A DNA stretch of 64,000 bases from Pseudo-nitzschia pungens (taxonomy: Eukaryota > Bacillariophyta > Bacillariophyceae > Bacillariales > Bacillariaceae). The stretch lies in the NCBI GenBank assembly GCA_037355855.1, contig CM074761.1, positions 6,467,346-6,531,345 on the forward strand, in the 5' to 3' direction. How positions within the stretch are numbered: position 1 is the stretch's first letter; the number at the start of each line of letters is the position of its first letter. The notes beneath the pieces are model-generated. The model saw only the letters and a list, made by a program, of their open reading frames with translations. It ran no database searches and was not told where the DNA came from. The position numbers and the translations under genes were made by a program. This document shows positions 8,350 to 19,259 of the stretch, one piece after another.

Positions 8350-10756
8350 CTACCACATGCAGCGCTCGCAGTGGCTTTTCAACATGGGACCATTGAGCAA
8401 CTTCGTGAATAAGTCAGCAATATTAGTCTCACCAGGCTCCTTTGCGATTCGGATTGTTCCAGCAGCAATAGACTCGCGCGCCTTGTGGTAGGCAACACTG
8501 TTGTGCTTCTTGTTGCAAGGGCTCTCTGGTCTGGTGGTATTTTTGACAACAGACTCATTGTCACAGTATACATTCGTAGGACCTTCAATAGGAACGCCCA
8601 TCATCCAGAGCTTGTATCTGAGCCCTTCAATCAGTTCAATGGCAATTCGGAGCGCAACAATCTCAGATCCAAAGGTTGAGGTCTCGACAGTGGTTTGCCT
8701 TTTGCTGAACCACAGGATTGGAGCCCTGTTCACAAAGATGATGATTCCGGTATGGGACCTTCTTGTTGCTTTGCATCCAGCATGATCCGCATCGACAAAA
8801 CAACTCATAATAACTGCTTTTCCAAGAGGTTCAGGAGCATCCGGTGGCAATACTTCCTTAGCATCAGCATAAAACTCGCTCCAGTCGCAATTGGGAAATC
8901 TGGACTCGTCCACTTCAGGCCGGGTCTCATCAAACACCAACTTGGATCGGGCATACGCCTTGAGATAAGCGAACATATGCAATACTTGATTCAAATGCCC
9001 TGTTCTTGCTTGCGCTAGATATCTAGACATGAGAGATACAGGCATGACTAAATCCAGTCTTCCAAGAAGTTCACACGACCATCTCAAGACGCCAATCAAT
9101 CCCTGGTAGTAATTTTGCTTGCTTGGATCCAGTTCGGCAGTTACATCAACTTCTGGACGATAATCGGATGTCAACGGGGTTGACACCTTGTTCGGGAGAT
9201 ACTTGTAACCGTACTGCTCGGTGCCAAGCTCCTTCTCTACTGCGTCGATGGCTTTCTTGGCATATTTCTCAGAGGACATCGCCCACTTGGGGATTGGGTC
9301 GTCTTCAACCACATGCGAATGAATATCAGCGCCCAGATACAAGGTTGGAACTTCTATAGTCCCGTCCTTTAACGTGAAGCACTGCTCAATACTTTCCAAC
9401 TGCCGTCGAGGATTTTCACTGCAACAGATAATATCGTTGACGTATGCGATCAGGTATGCCCAGTACCTAGAACCATCCTTCCTTGTCTCCACTCGCATAT
9501 GAACATCAGGATCAGCTTTACAGGGTTGATATCCTAGCGTTCGTAGGTGCTTGGTCAAATAGGATCGGAACGACGCGCCTGCAACAGGGAGTCCATACAG
9601 TGCTCGAACGATCTTACATACCTGACCTACCAAATGCTGGGGGAAACCATCTTCAGCCCGTGCAACTAAATAGTACTTCTTCTTGATCGGCGCTGTAAGA
9701 TAGGCATTCTGGATGTCCGCAGACAGCACATCCAAATTGTTCAGCGCTGCCAACAGGAAGAAGATACGGACTGAATCTCTGCTTGGAACACTGCTGAAGG
9801 TGTGTTCCTTGGCTGTGGCTTGTACCTTGTGGCCATCGGCGACAAGCCGTGCTTTCCGCGTCAGGGACCCCAACTTCACGTCAAAGATCATGTGCGTTGT
9901 GATCTTGCTGAATCCTTTGGCCTTCAGACCTTCGACGGTGTAGCTGGAGTCAAACTCAAACGCCATCTCGTTGTTTCTCATCTCCTTCGCAATCGCCTTC
10001 TCCCAATAGTCCGTTCCCGTCTTTCGGTCGATGGCAAGAGCTTCAGGGATAGAATGTGGTAACTCCACTCCGAACTTGTGGGTCCGATCCCAGTACTTGT
10101 TTCGCTTGGTGGCCTTGAGGATTCGTTTCTTCCTTTGTAGTACATGGTGGATCCACCATCGGAATGCTGGCTGCTCTGAAATCTTGGCGGATACGGCGTA
10201 CTCTGCGGTCTGCACAGGAAAGGACTCTTTCAGATCGCTCAACTTACACCAGGATTCGGTTCCGTCTTTCCAACTGACGAGCAATCGCCATCCCTTCGTT
10301 GTAGGCTTGGGGACTTTACGACCATACTTGTTGGTGATCGTTGCATCTTGCTTCCTAACAGCGGATCCGTCCTTCTCGTGATCGATGATCTCGTCCAATA
10401 GAGAAAACATGCGTCCGTTGTCATCGATCTCGCTGTACATACTCTCAGCAACAATATTGGCGGTGTACTGCTCGACGGAACCATCTGGAAACTGCAGATC
10501 ATACATTCTGGTATCAAGGATAGGGTTATCGTTCGTCTTGCCAATCGGATTGCCATTAAGATCAGCAGAACGATTCTTCACGACACACCGTAGTCGTTCG
10601 TCGCCCTTCTGGATCATGACATTATTACCAATATACTCATCATAGTCATCCCCATCAGGTATGAGGTCATCGATGTCTGGAATAGAGGCTTCAGGCTCAG
10701 CGAGCTCCCACCGTTCTTGGTGACCTTCAAATAACTCAGCAGGGGGATCAGGGTAC
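8350..10756 (-). pseudogene. pol: Copia-1 RT and RNase H, interrupted 5' by the non-LTR element
   Basis: The ~800 codons cover the post-integrase linker, reverse transcriptase (LVADGHKVQ, ALYGLPVAG) and copia-type RNase H (VETSTFGSEIVALR, NVYCDNESVVKNT), ending with the pol stop. The catalytic box reads AYVNDIICC where copia-2 has AYVDDIICC. The Asp-to-Asn change removes one of the two metal-binding aspartates, so the enzyme is expected to be inactive. The upstream 30 or so codons of the open frame (10,757-10,848) belong to the inserted element and are fortuitous. The true 5' continuation is at 21,313 and beyond. Confidence 0.92.
10737..10756. repeat. 20-bp target-site duplication, left copy
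   Basis: CAGCAGGGGGATCAGGGTAC, perfectly repeated at 21,313-21,332. The uninterrupted site is seen once in copia-2 (complement at about 41,894-41,913). This fixes both ends of the inserted element. Confidence 0.96.
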
Positions 10757-11129
10757 AATTTTGCGACGCGCGATTTTGTCCGACGTTCCGATGTTCCAGT
10801 ACTTAAAACACGTAGATTTCTACACAACTTTCCCCTTTGATATCTCACTCACTTCTAAAGCTCCTACAACACAACCAAGCACTACACCTATCAACAGAGA
10901 CCTCCCCTATCTGATTCTGCTGTTTGTTTGGCTGCTCCTTGCTTCCTTTGGTTGCTGTGGTTGCTTGTTTCCTCTGCCGGTCGGTCGATCGATTCGGCAA
11001 CAACAGCACCAACACGAAAACAAGGACACATAATTTCCTACAGTGGTTCCAGTACTAATTCTACAGCTGCTTCTGTTCCGCTTTGTCTCCGAGCTCGGTT
11101 TTTTTGATCTGTTTTCAAGCTACCTTATT
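10757..11129 (+). other. 5' end of the non-LTR element
   Basis: Non-coding. Begins AATTTTGCGACGCGCG. Likely holds or abuts the internal promoter if the copy is full-length at its 5' end; no core promoter motif can be assigned. Confidence 0.5.
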
Positions 11130-11990
11130 ATTTAACGCTATACAGTCTTTCAAGCCCCTTAAGTGATACCCACTTAACGTTCTACATTCTTCAAGGTTCC
11201 TTGCTGAGTTCCCTAAGTCTTTTCAAGTTGAAGTTGTCGAACACATATACACCCCCCCTTCTAGAAGGTTCCTACTCGCTGATCCTTAAGTCCTTGCAAG
11301 TTCGCGCGAGCATATCTTCCAGTTCCCCCCTTTATTTTCAAGCCAATTGCCCACTACTCCTTAAGTGTTTCTCACTTAAGAGTACCCCTGTTTCCTAGCC
11401 AAGCCCCCTAGTCCCTAAGTGTTTTCGCTTAAGGCTCCCCCTACTACACCTGTTTTCAAGCCAAGACCAACCGATCCCTAAGTACCTCTTACTTATTGCA
11501 CTCTTGTTTCCAAGACTACAGCTACTACCGCCCCTTGTTTTCAAGACTACAATTCCCCTGGTCCCTAAGGGTTCGCGAGTTCCCTGATCCCTAAGTGTTT
11601 TCGCTCTTAAGCAAACCCAACTTGAACTTCAAGTTCGACACTGTTTTCAAGACACAAGCCTCCCCCTGGTCCCTAGGTGTTTCTACTAAAGCCCCTGTTT
11701 TCAAGCAAGCAGCTTCCCTGGTCCCTAAGTGTATCGCTCAAGGTCCCTGTTTTCAAGCCAATTGCCCCCGGATACTGTTTCCACTGTTTCCCTGGTCCCT
11801 AAGTGTCTCGCTCAAGGTCCCTGTTTCCAAGCCAATTGCCCCTGGATACTGTTTCCACTTAAAAGTACTTGCGAGTTTGAACTTCAAGTTCCCTCCTGAG
11901 CCTTTTAAGTGTGCCCTGCCATTGATATCCCCCGGTCCCTAAGTGTTCCTACTAAAGCCCCCCTCCACGCAAGCACCTTCCCTGGTCCTA
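11130..11990 (+). repeat. Degenerate ~60-90 bp repeats, CCCTAAGTGTTT type
   Basis: The words GGTCCCTAAGTG, CGCTCAAGG / CTTAAG and CCCTGTTTTCAAGCCA recur at least eight times at irregular spacing (for example 11,411, 11,566, 11,669, 11,725, 11,794 and 11,934). These are worn tandem repeats in the element's 5' UTR. Confidence 0.8.
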
Positions 11991-12189
11991 GGTCTTTGTT
12001 ACAAGCCAGTTGTCGGTTTGTTTCTACACGATTTGCAGTGGTCTGCTGGAGTTTCTAAATTCTGTAACTCCAGAGCACCTCTGTGGGTTTCGAACGTGAT
12101 TCTTCTGGAAGTGCTCCAGTCTTTTCTTTTGGTTCCCCTGGAGTTTTTCCTTGTCCAGACCAACGTTGGACCTGTTGTTGCTGCTGTAC

Positions 12190-14330
12190 CCTGTTTCCCG
12201 GTGCTCCTGCACTCCACTGGAGGTTTTCTACTGTTGATTGCCTTCCACCGGTGCTTCTCCTGCCCCGGCCTTTGCCCTCAACCGGTGCTTCACCTGCTCC
12301 GGCCTTTGTCAACACCTGGCACTTGCACATCCAAGAGGCGTGTCTGCTGTTGGTCCAACCCCAATTGCCTGCTTTTCAGTTGTTGCTTTGCTCTCAACCG
12401 GTGCTTCTCCTGCCCCGGCCTTTGCTCTCAACCGGTGCTTCTCCTGCCCTGGCCTTTGTCATCAACCGGTGCTTCTCCTGCCCCGGCCTTTGTCAACACC
12501 GGGTACTTCTCCATTCAAGCGCGGCGTTTCAGTTGGTGATCCTGCACTCCACTGGAGGTTTTCTGCTGTTGATTGCCCTCCACCGGTGCTTCTCCTGCCC
12601 TGGCATTTGCCCTCAACCGGTGCTTCACCTGCTCCGGCCTTTTCATCACCTGGCACTTGCACATCCAAGAAGCGTGTCTGCTGTTGGTCCAGCACCCACT
12701 TGCTTGCTTTTCAGCTGTTGTTTGCCCTCAATCCGGTGCTTCTCCTGCCCCGGCCTTTTGTCATCAACCGGTGATTCACCTGCCCCGGCCTTTGTCTTCA
12801 CCTGGCACTTGCCCATCCAAGAGGCGTGTCTGCTGTCGGTCCACCACCCAATTGTTTGCTTTTCAGCTGTTGTTTGCCCTCAATCGGTGCTTCTCCTGCC
12901 CCGGCCTTTGTCCACCACTGGTGCTTCTCCTTTCCAGCGCGGCGATTCAGTAGTTGCTCCTGCACTCCACTGGAGGTTTTCTGCTGTTGATTTGCCCTCA
13001 ATCGGTGCTTCTCCTGTCCCGGCCTTTGCCCTCAACCGGTGCTTCACCTGCTCCGGCCTTTGTCATCACCTGGCACTTGCACATCCAAGAGGCGTGCCTG
13101 CTGTTGGTCCAACACCCAATTGCCTGCTTTTCAGTTGTTGCTTTGCTCTCAACCGGTGCTTCTCCTGCCCCGGCCTTTGCTCTCAACCGGTGCTTCTCCT
13201 GCCCTGGCCTTTGTCATCAACCGGTGCTTCTCCTGCCCCGGCCTTTGTCAACACCGGGTACTTCTCCATTCAAGCGCGGCGGTTCAGTTGGTGATCCTGC
13301 ACTCCACTGGCGGTTTTCTGCTGTTGATTGCCCTCCACCGGTGCTTCTCCTGCCCTGGCATTTGCCCTCAACCGGTGCTTCACCTGCTCCGACCTTTTCA
13401 TCACCTGGCACTTGCACATCCAAGAAGCGTGTCTGCTGTTGGTCCAGCACCCACTTGCTTGCTTTTCAGCTGTTGTTTGCCCTCAATCGGTGCTTCTCCT
13501 GCCCCGGCCTTTGTACTCAACTGGTGCTTCTCCTTTCAAGCGCGGCGGTTCAGTTGGTGATCCTGCACTCCACTGGAGGTTTTCTGCTGTTGATTGCCCT
13601 CCACCGGTGCTTCTCCTGCCCTGGCATTTGCCCTCAACCGGTGCTTCACCTGCTCCGGCCTTTTCATCACCTGGCACTTGCACATCCAAGAAGCGTGTCT
13701 GCTGTTGGTCCAGCACCCACTTGCTTGCTTTTCAGCTGTTGTTTGCCCTCAATCGGTGCTTCTCCTGCCCCGGCCTTTGTACTCAACTGGTGCTTCTCCT
13801 TTCAAGCGCGGCGATTCAGTAGTTGCTCCTGCACTCCACTGGAGGTTTTCTGCTGTTGATTTGCCCTCCACCGGTGCTTCTCCTGCCCCGGCCTTTGCCC
13901 TCAACCGGTGCTTCTCCTGCCCCGGCCTTTGTCATCACCTGGCACTTGCACATCCAAGAGGCGTGTCTGCTGTTGGTCCAGCACCCAATTGCTTGCGTTT
14001 CAGCTGTTGTTTGCCCTCAACCGGTGCTTCTCCTGCCCCGGCCTTTGTCATCAACCGGTGCTTCTCCTGCCCCGGCCTTTGTCATCAACCGGTGCTTCCC
14101 CTGCTTCGGCCTCTGTCATCACCTGGCACTTGCACATCCAAGAGGCGTGTCTGCTGTTGGTCCGACACCCAACTGATTGCTTTTCAGTTGTTGCTTTGCT
14201 CTCAACTGGTGCTTCTCCTGCCCCGGCCTTTGTCATCAACTGGTGCTTCCCCTGCCCCGGCCTTTGTCATCAACCGGTGCTTCTCCTGCCCCGGCCTTTG
14301 TCATCACCTGGCACTTGCACATCCCAGAGC
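12190..14330 (+). repeat. Higher-order tandem monomers in the 5' UTR
   Basis: A ~36-bp unit (CGGTGCTTCTCCTGCCCCGG then CCTTTGTCATCAAC) is repeated dozens of times. It is organised into larger monomers that each begin with CCTGCACTCCACTGGAGG (about 12,208, 12,544, 12,959, 13,298, 13,563 and 13,828; the 13,298-13,828 steps are exactly 265 bp). Long ORFs in every frame are translations of the repeat. The layout resembles the promoter monomers of rodent L1 5' UTRs. Confidence 0.9.
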
Positions 14331-14430
14331 AGTGTAGAATACACCCATCTGTATATATCCATACAGGTTAACACTGACAGCCTACCAGCGCCCGAGCCAA
14401 CACGCCTATTCAGACGATCCTAGCCCCACC

Positions 14431-14481
14431 ATGCCTCTCCCCCCCGCCAGCTTCCAGGCGAAAAAGGTCTCCCTTGGCTAA
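14431..14481 (+). other. Possible short upstream ORF
   Basis: An ATG at 14,431 opens a 16-codon frame that ends inside the start region of ORF1, in a different frame. A one-base change in the C run at 14,439-14,445 would put this ATG in frame with ORF1, so it may be the original ORF1 start. Which is right cannot be decided from one copy. Confidence 0.3.
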
Positions 14482-17389
14482 CACTCCTTCAAACAAACGC
14501 GCCTTTACGGGGACCCCTTCCCGCCGACTACCTGCTGGTTCCGTTCTTCAGGCTACTCCCTCTCCCCCTCCCTCTCCCCGTACAGCTAGGGATTCACTCC
14601 CTTCTGATGATGATATGTCCTTCACTTCTGCTGTGTCTACTGGTGCACTAGATGATGTTGATATGAGCACTGAGCAGTCAGGCACTGGGCATTCAGACAC
14701 AGGGCATTCAGGCAGTGGGCAGTCCGACAGTGGGACGTCTGACAGTGGGAAGTCCAACAGTGGGAAGTCCAACAGTGGAAATTCCAACAGTGGGACGTCC
14801 AACAGTGGGAAGCCCAACAGTGGAAAGTCCAACAGTGCGACGTCTAGGGATGGCCAGCCAGGCTCTGAGCACTCAGACTCTAAGCACCCTCCTTCCAAGG
14901 TCTCTCCTTCCAAGTCTAGTCTGAAACAAGCTACTCTTGCATTTCTTTCTGACACACCGTCTGCAGAGCGACATGCCATGCGCAAGAAAGCCCTGGCTGC
15001 TGCCAACAAAGCTCACTCAGATTCCTTCCTCTGGTGCTTCTACGGTAAGGGGCCTTTTACTGGTCGTGCTTCCATTCCCACCCCTATCCACACTCTTCGT
15101 AAAACTCCAGCAGGATCCCGGCTATGGACTGGGTGTCCTAGTCCCACTCACTTCTTCAGCAAGAAAGATGGGAATGACAAGAAATCCATCCATGATGTCT
15201 GTCAGTCTGCCATCCCTCCAGCATATGCTCAAGCTTTTCCTGACAACCCTGAGTGGAGAACTGCTTCTGTGGAGTCCCTGGTTTCCCTTGCTTCTCTCTG
15301 CTTTCAAGCCTCTGCAGACTGGACCAAGCAACCTTCAGGCCATGCTCTGAAGAGATGTCTTATTGGTTTGGCCAAGATGTCTCCTGAGTGTTTTGATGAC
15401 CTGTATTGTGAAGGTAACCTTTTGCCCAGCACTGAAGGAAGAGTTTGGTTGGCAGCCAATCAGGTGCTTGGCTCCCACTGGCATTTCAAGAAGCGACCTC
15501 CTACACCTGCGCCAACTGCAGTTGATGATGCTTCCACTTCCAAATCAGTGTCCTTTCTTCCTGGTGGTGGTGATGCTACTGTCTTGTCCTCCTCTGCTGG
15601 GCATTTCCTCCAACGCCGAGGGGTTTGCTCCAGTGATTCTAGAGCTCCAGTGGATGTCACTGCTGGCACCAAGTGTTCTCATAGTTCTTATGTCACTCTG
15701 TCCCTTCCAAGGTTGATGTCACAACGCCCTGGGGAACTATATGATGAGCTGCTCAAGTCTCTCAAGGAAGCTTTGGATCTTCTATGGACTGTTGACAAGC
15801 GCCTGGTGTTGTATGTTTTTCCCTCCAGAGCCAGGCTCAACCCCAAGGCCAAGCCTGTTACCAAGTTTTGGACGACACTTCCTGACAGGAAGACCTTGGA
15901 ATTGTATGTTGCTCAGCTCTGGCTTCGCAGTAGAACTGCTCCTCATCTACGCTTCTTTGTGGGCCACAGTGCTTCCCTGGAGAAACTCTTTTCAGCACAA
16001 TTGCTCCAGAGGCTCAGAGACCGTGACATGGACCTGAAATATGACCACATACAGGCCCCAGTTATTGTCACATGTGGCTTTCTCCTTGGATCTTACATGC
16101 AGAGTTTTGATCTTGACCACTACAACGAATTGCTTCAAACTCATCCCAGGTTTCAGGCGTGTCCTATTGCTGTTATCAGGAAGAATATCAGCCTTGACAA
16201 CTCCAGAACTCCTGATCCCAATCCGGTTCTGGCTGCTCATGTTTTATGTGATGCAACAAAGCGCGCCCAAACTGTTAAGCTCCTCAAAGCCCAGTTCAAC
16301 CGTTGCAAACCTTCAGACATTGCCTCTTTACCTGATGGTAAATTCTACAAGTTTATTGAGACAGCTACCAATCCTTCTGACAGACCTCTCCCCCCCTCCA
16401 AGCTCAAGACTGTTCGCCAGGCTAAGCACCGCCAAGCCAAATTTATTGAGAGCCATGAAACTGCTCCTGTTCTGGGGGTAGTTGATCTTGATCTTCCAGT
16501 TGACTTGGGCCAAGGGCTGGGTTTGAAGACACTGCGCAGTGTGCTTCTGGGTATCAGAACCCGTGACAATTGGTCATGGCCTCTTTTTCTTTCTGTTGAT
16601 ACCAGTTCATACCGAGGCGAGATCCTTGCTTTGTACAACATCACTACCAAGGCTGAAGCAACGGCCATGTTGTCTTTCCTGCCTATTTTTCTGGAAGCTC
16701 ATTATGGTTCTTGTGTTCGACAATGGTTCTCTTCTGAGTGCTTGACTGAAATGGAAGCTTACCATTGGGATGCTGCTGTCAATTGTGTTGTGGAAACTGC
16801 ACCTGCTGCAGATCCACTGCAGGATGACTCTCTTCCCTTTTTTGGTGATGGGGATGCACGAGATTGGGAACTTGTTGATGATGACTTGTCAGTTGACCTT
16901 GCCCCCGACCTCACTTTTGATCTGGATTTGCACTTTAACCTCCAAGCCCGTGCTGACAGTGGTGGTGGAGGCTTTGATGATTCTCAATCCATGGATACTT
17001 TAGCGACCGGCACTTCCAATCTCACTGATGTCCAGGCCTCAGCGCCTGCAGGTGCTGTTCCTCCTGGCGGTGATCCTACCCATGTGGCCAAGACTGATGC
17101 CTCCCCTGGTATCTCTCCTGTTGTTCCCCCTGAAGTTCCTGCACCTCCCCATGATGCCATGGCAGGTGACCTCCCTGTGGCCTCTCCTGAGTCCTCAACT
17201 GCAGTTCCTGCTGCCGGTGGTGGGGAAGATGCAGCCTCTGCATTGAGGCTTGGAGTTGCTGCAATTGCATTCTCTTCCAGTCATGATGCTAGTGTCAGTG
17301 ATTTGAGCCATGCCAATGTCTCCACCAAATCCGCTCCGGCAACTCTTTCTTCCGTGCGACAGACTCGGTTTCCTTCTGATCATGGTTAG
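14474..17389 (+). CDS. Non-LTR element ORF1 protein
   Basis: Up to 971 codons, open throughout. The first in-frame ATG is at 14,615; before it the frame is open without ATG. The N-terminus is low-complexity, with a run of Ser-Gly-x-Ser/Asn-x hexapeptides (SDSGTSDSGKSNSGK-like, residues about 60-130) encoded by an 18-bp repeat. The middle (about residues 160-330 and 400-780) is globular and unlike any family I recognise; no CCHC knuckle or RRM can be seen. The C-terminus is acidic then Pro/Ala-rich. By position it should be the RNA-binding ORF1 protein of the retrotransposon. Its stop overlaps the ORF2 start (ATGGTTAG). Confidence 0.7.
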   Translation: MANTPSNKRAFTGTPSRRLPAGSVLQATPSPPPSPRTARDSLPSDDDMSFTSAVSTGALDDVDMSTEQSGTGHSDTGHSGSGQSDSGTSDSGKSNSGKSNSGNSNSGTSNSGKPNSGKSNSATSRDGQPGSEHSDSKHPPSKVSPSKSSLKQATLAFLSDTPSAERHAMRKKALAAANKAHSDSFLWCFYGKGPFTGRASIPTPIHTLRKTPAGSRLWTGCPSPTHFFSKKDGNDKKSIHDVCQSAIPPAYAQAFPDNPEWRTASVESLVSLASLCFQASADWTKQPSGHALKRCLIGLAKMSPECFDDLYCEGNLLPSTEGRVWLAANQVLGSHWHFKKRPPTPAPTAVDDASTSKSVSFLPGGGDATVLSSSAGHFLQRRGVCSSDSRAPVDVTAGTKCSHSSYVTLSLPRLMSQRPGELYDELLKSLKEALDLLWTVDKRLVLYVFPSRARLNPKAKPVTKFWTTLPDRKTLELYVAQLWLRSRTAPHLRFFVGHSASLEKLFSAQLLQRLRDRDMDLKYDHIQAPVIVTCGFLLGSYMQSFDLDHYNELLQTHPRFQACPIAVIRKNISLDNSRTPDPNPVLAAHVLCDATKRAQTVKLLKAQFNRCKPSDIASLPDGKFYKFIETATNPSDRPLPPSKLKTVRQAKHRQAKFIESHETAPVLGVVDLDLPVDLGQGLGLKTLRSVLLGIRTRDNWSWPLFLSVDTSSYRGEILALYNITTKAEATAMLSFLPIFLEAHYGSCVRQWFSSECLTEMEAYHWDAAVNCVVETAPAADPLQDDSLPFFGDGDARDWELVDDDLSVDLAPDLTFDLDLHFNLQARADSGGGGFDDSQSMDTLATGTSNLTDVQASAPAGAVPPGGDPTHVAKTDASPGISPVVPPEVPAPPHDAMAGDLPVASPESSTAVPAAGGGEDAASALRLGVAAIAFSSSHDASVSDLSHANVSTKSAPATLSSVRQTRFPSDHG

Positions 17390-19259
17390 CTCTTCTGATA
17401 TGAGGTGTGATGGGATGCCTTTCAATCCAAATCCCATCAATGCTTCTCCTGTTTCTCCTTTTTCCCCCTCCGACTCTTCCCCTGTCCCTCATTTTGTCCA
17501 ATTAACTCTTCATGGAGAATCTCTTGCTGCTAAGGATTCTGACACTTTTGGTCATTCCTTTCCTCAAGCTCCATCCTCTAACTCCACCATCATCACATTC
17601 CAAAACATTGGACCACAGCGCAGAGCTGCCTTTATGTCCATGTCCAAGCACAACGCCCGTCAATTTGTCAAGAGCAATGCCAGTGTGGCTCTTTTTGCTG
17701 AACATTGTTTGAATGAATCCAAACTCCTGCCCTGTGACCTTTTCAATCGGCGCATGAAGCATGTCAGTCCCTCAAGTTTTTCTTATCTTGCTAACAACAA
17801 GCATGAAGCTTCTGCCTGCTCTTGGCTTCAGCCTGGCGGTACAGGTTTTTCCATTGACCAGCTGTTCAGCTCACACAAGGTTGCACATGGAGCTGATCCA
17901 TCTGGTCTTGGTAGATGGTCCTTTGTCAAGTTTCAGGGCAGGGATGGCTACAATGTCACCATGTTTTCTGCCTACTGCCCAGTTGAAAATGATAGGGATC
18001 TTGGCTCAGTCTGGAATCAACAGTACCGATACTTTCAGGCTGCTGAAAATCTTTTCAGTCCCAATCCATGCATTCTCTTTCACAGGGATTTGACTGCTGC
18101 CCTTCAGGTCTGCCTGGGTGCAGGTGATCAAGTCATTGTTGGGATTGACCAGAATGCTGATGTCAGGACTGATGGCTTGTCTTTTGAGCTCAAGGCTCTT
18201 GGTTTCAGAGATGCCATTCTTACCCTTCATAGTACGTCTTCTCCTCCTGCCACTCACAACCGAAACACTACCAGAACACCAATTGATGCCATTTGGGTCT
18301 CTGAGAATGTTGATGTTCTCAGGGCTGGGTATTGTCCCTTTGGAGGTGCCCATGGTATGGAATCTGACCATCGCATGCTCTGGATTGAGGTTTGTAATGG
18401 CAGCATCATGGGCAAATATTTGCCACCTCCTGTGAGATTCTCTCTTTCCAAACTCCAGTCCTCCCATCCTCATCTGCGACAACGGTATTTCAAGCGAGTG
18501 AGGCACTGCTTTCTCAAGGCTGGAGTGTTTTCTCTCCAAGCTAAGCTGGAGCACCTACTGGCTCAGTTTCAGTCTGGGGATATTTCTGTGCGAACTGATC
18601 TCATCACCACATATGAAGTACTCCATGAAACCTCTACCTCTCTCAGGCTCTCTGTTGAACAAAACCTCTGCCACACTAGAGCTGGTTTGATTCCATGGTC
18701 ACCTAAGCTGCAAGTCTATCGTGATACCATTGACTTTTGGCGGCGTGTTGTTAAGTTGAGACAGGGTGTGTCCACCAGTCATACTGTTTTGAAAAGGTTG
18801 GCCTGCAAGCTTTCTCTCTACAAAGGAGAACACAGTGACCTTTCCAGTGCTCTCCTCCATCTGAAACAAGCTTACAAGCAATACCGGGCAGTGAAGAAAT
18901 TGGCCCCCTCATGGAGAGACTCCTTCAATCAAGGCCTGGTGGATGCACTTCTTGCTGAAGGCAAGCCTCACAACCAGCAGGCTTCTCAGATTCGTGCCAG
19001 GATGCGTAGGGAACGTCTTCAACGAGAGCTTGGTCTCGCTGCTCGGTCTATTCGGGGACGTGTCAACAAGTCAGCAGTCTTGCGCGCTATTGCAGTTGGC
19101 CATGATGGTGTTGAACAGGTCTTGGAATCTCAGTCTACTATGGTTCCAGCTATGGCTGAAGTTTTTGTCTCCATCCACCAACAGAATATTCTTCAAAACT
19201 TCTACTGGCTGGATTGTGAGCACCTCCCAGGGCAGGGGCAGATACAGGGTCACTTCTGA
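17382..19259 (+). pseudogene. ORF2 N-terminal part: AP endonuclease, RT missing
   Basis: ATG at 17,382 overlaps the ORF1 stop by 8 nt. An apurinic-type endonuclease fold runs over the first ~350 residues: TFQNIG near the N-terminus, Glu in LFAEHCLN, the Asp-Asn pair in VGIDQNADV, PIDAIWVSEN and the final MESDHRMLW. These are the catalytic boxes used to nick target DNA. About 280 residues of helical linker typical of the pre-RT region follow, and then the frame stops at 19,259. No RT motif (YxDD) is present anywhere in the element. Open frames can be taken as truncated proteins or as remains of a longer ORF2. Confidence 0.85.

Noticed and set aside
8350..10848. Start of copia-1 RT ORF at 10,848
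   Set aside because: The first 30 or so codons are inside the LINE; the open frame across the junction is chance.
12083..14423. Long ORFs (up to 403 aa) in the LINE 5' UTR
   Set aside because: All frames are open because of the 36-bp repeat; the peptides are repeat products (GASPAPAF etc.).
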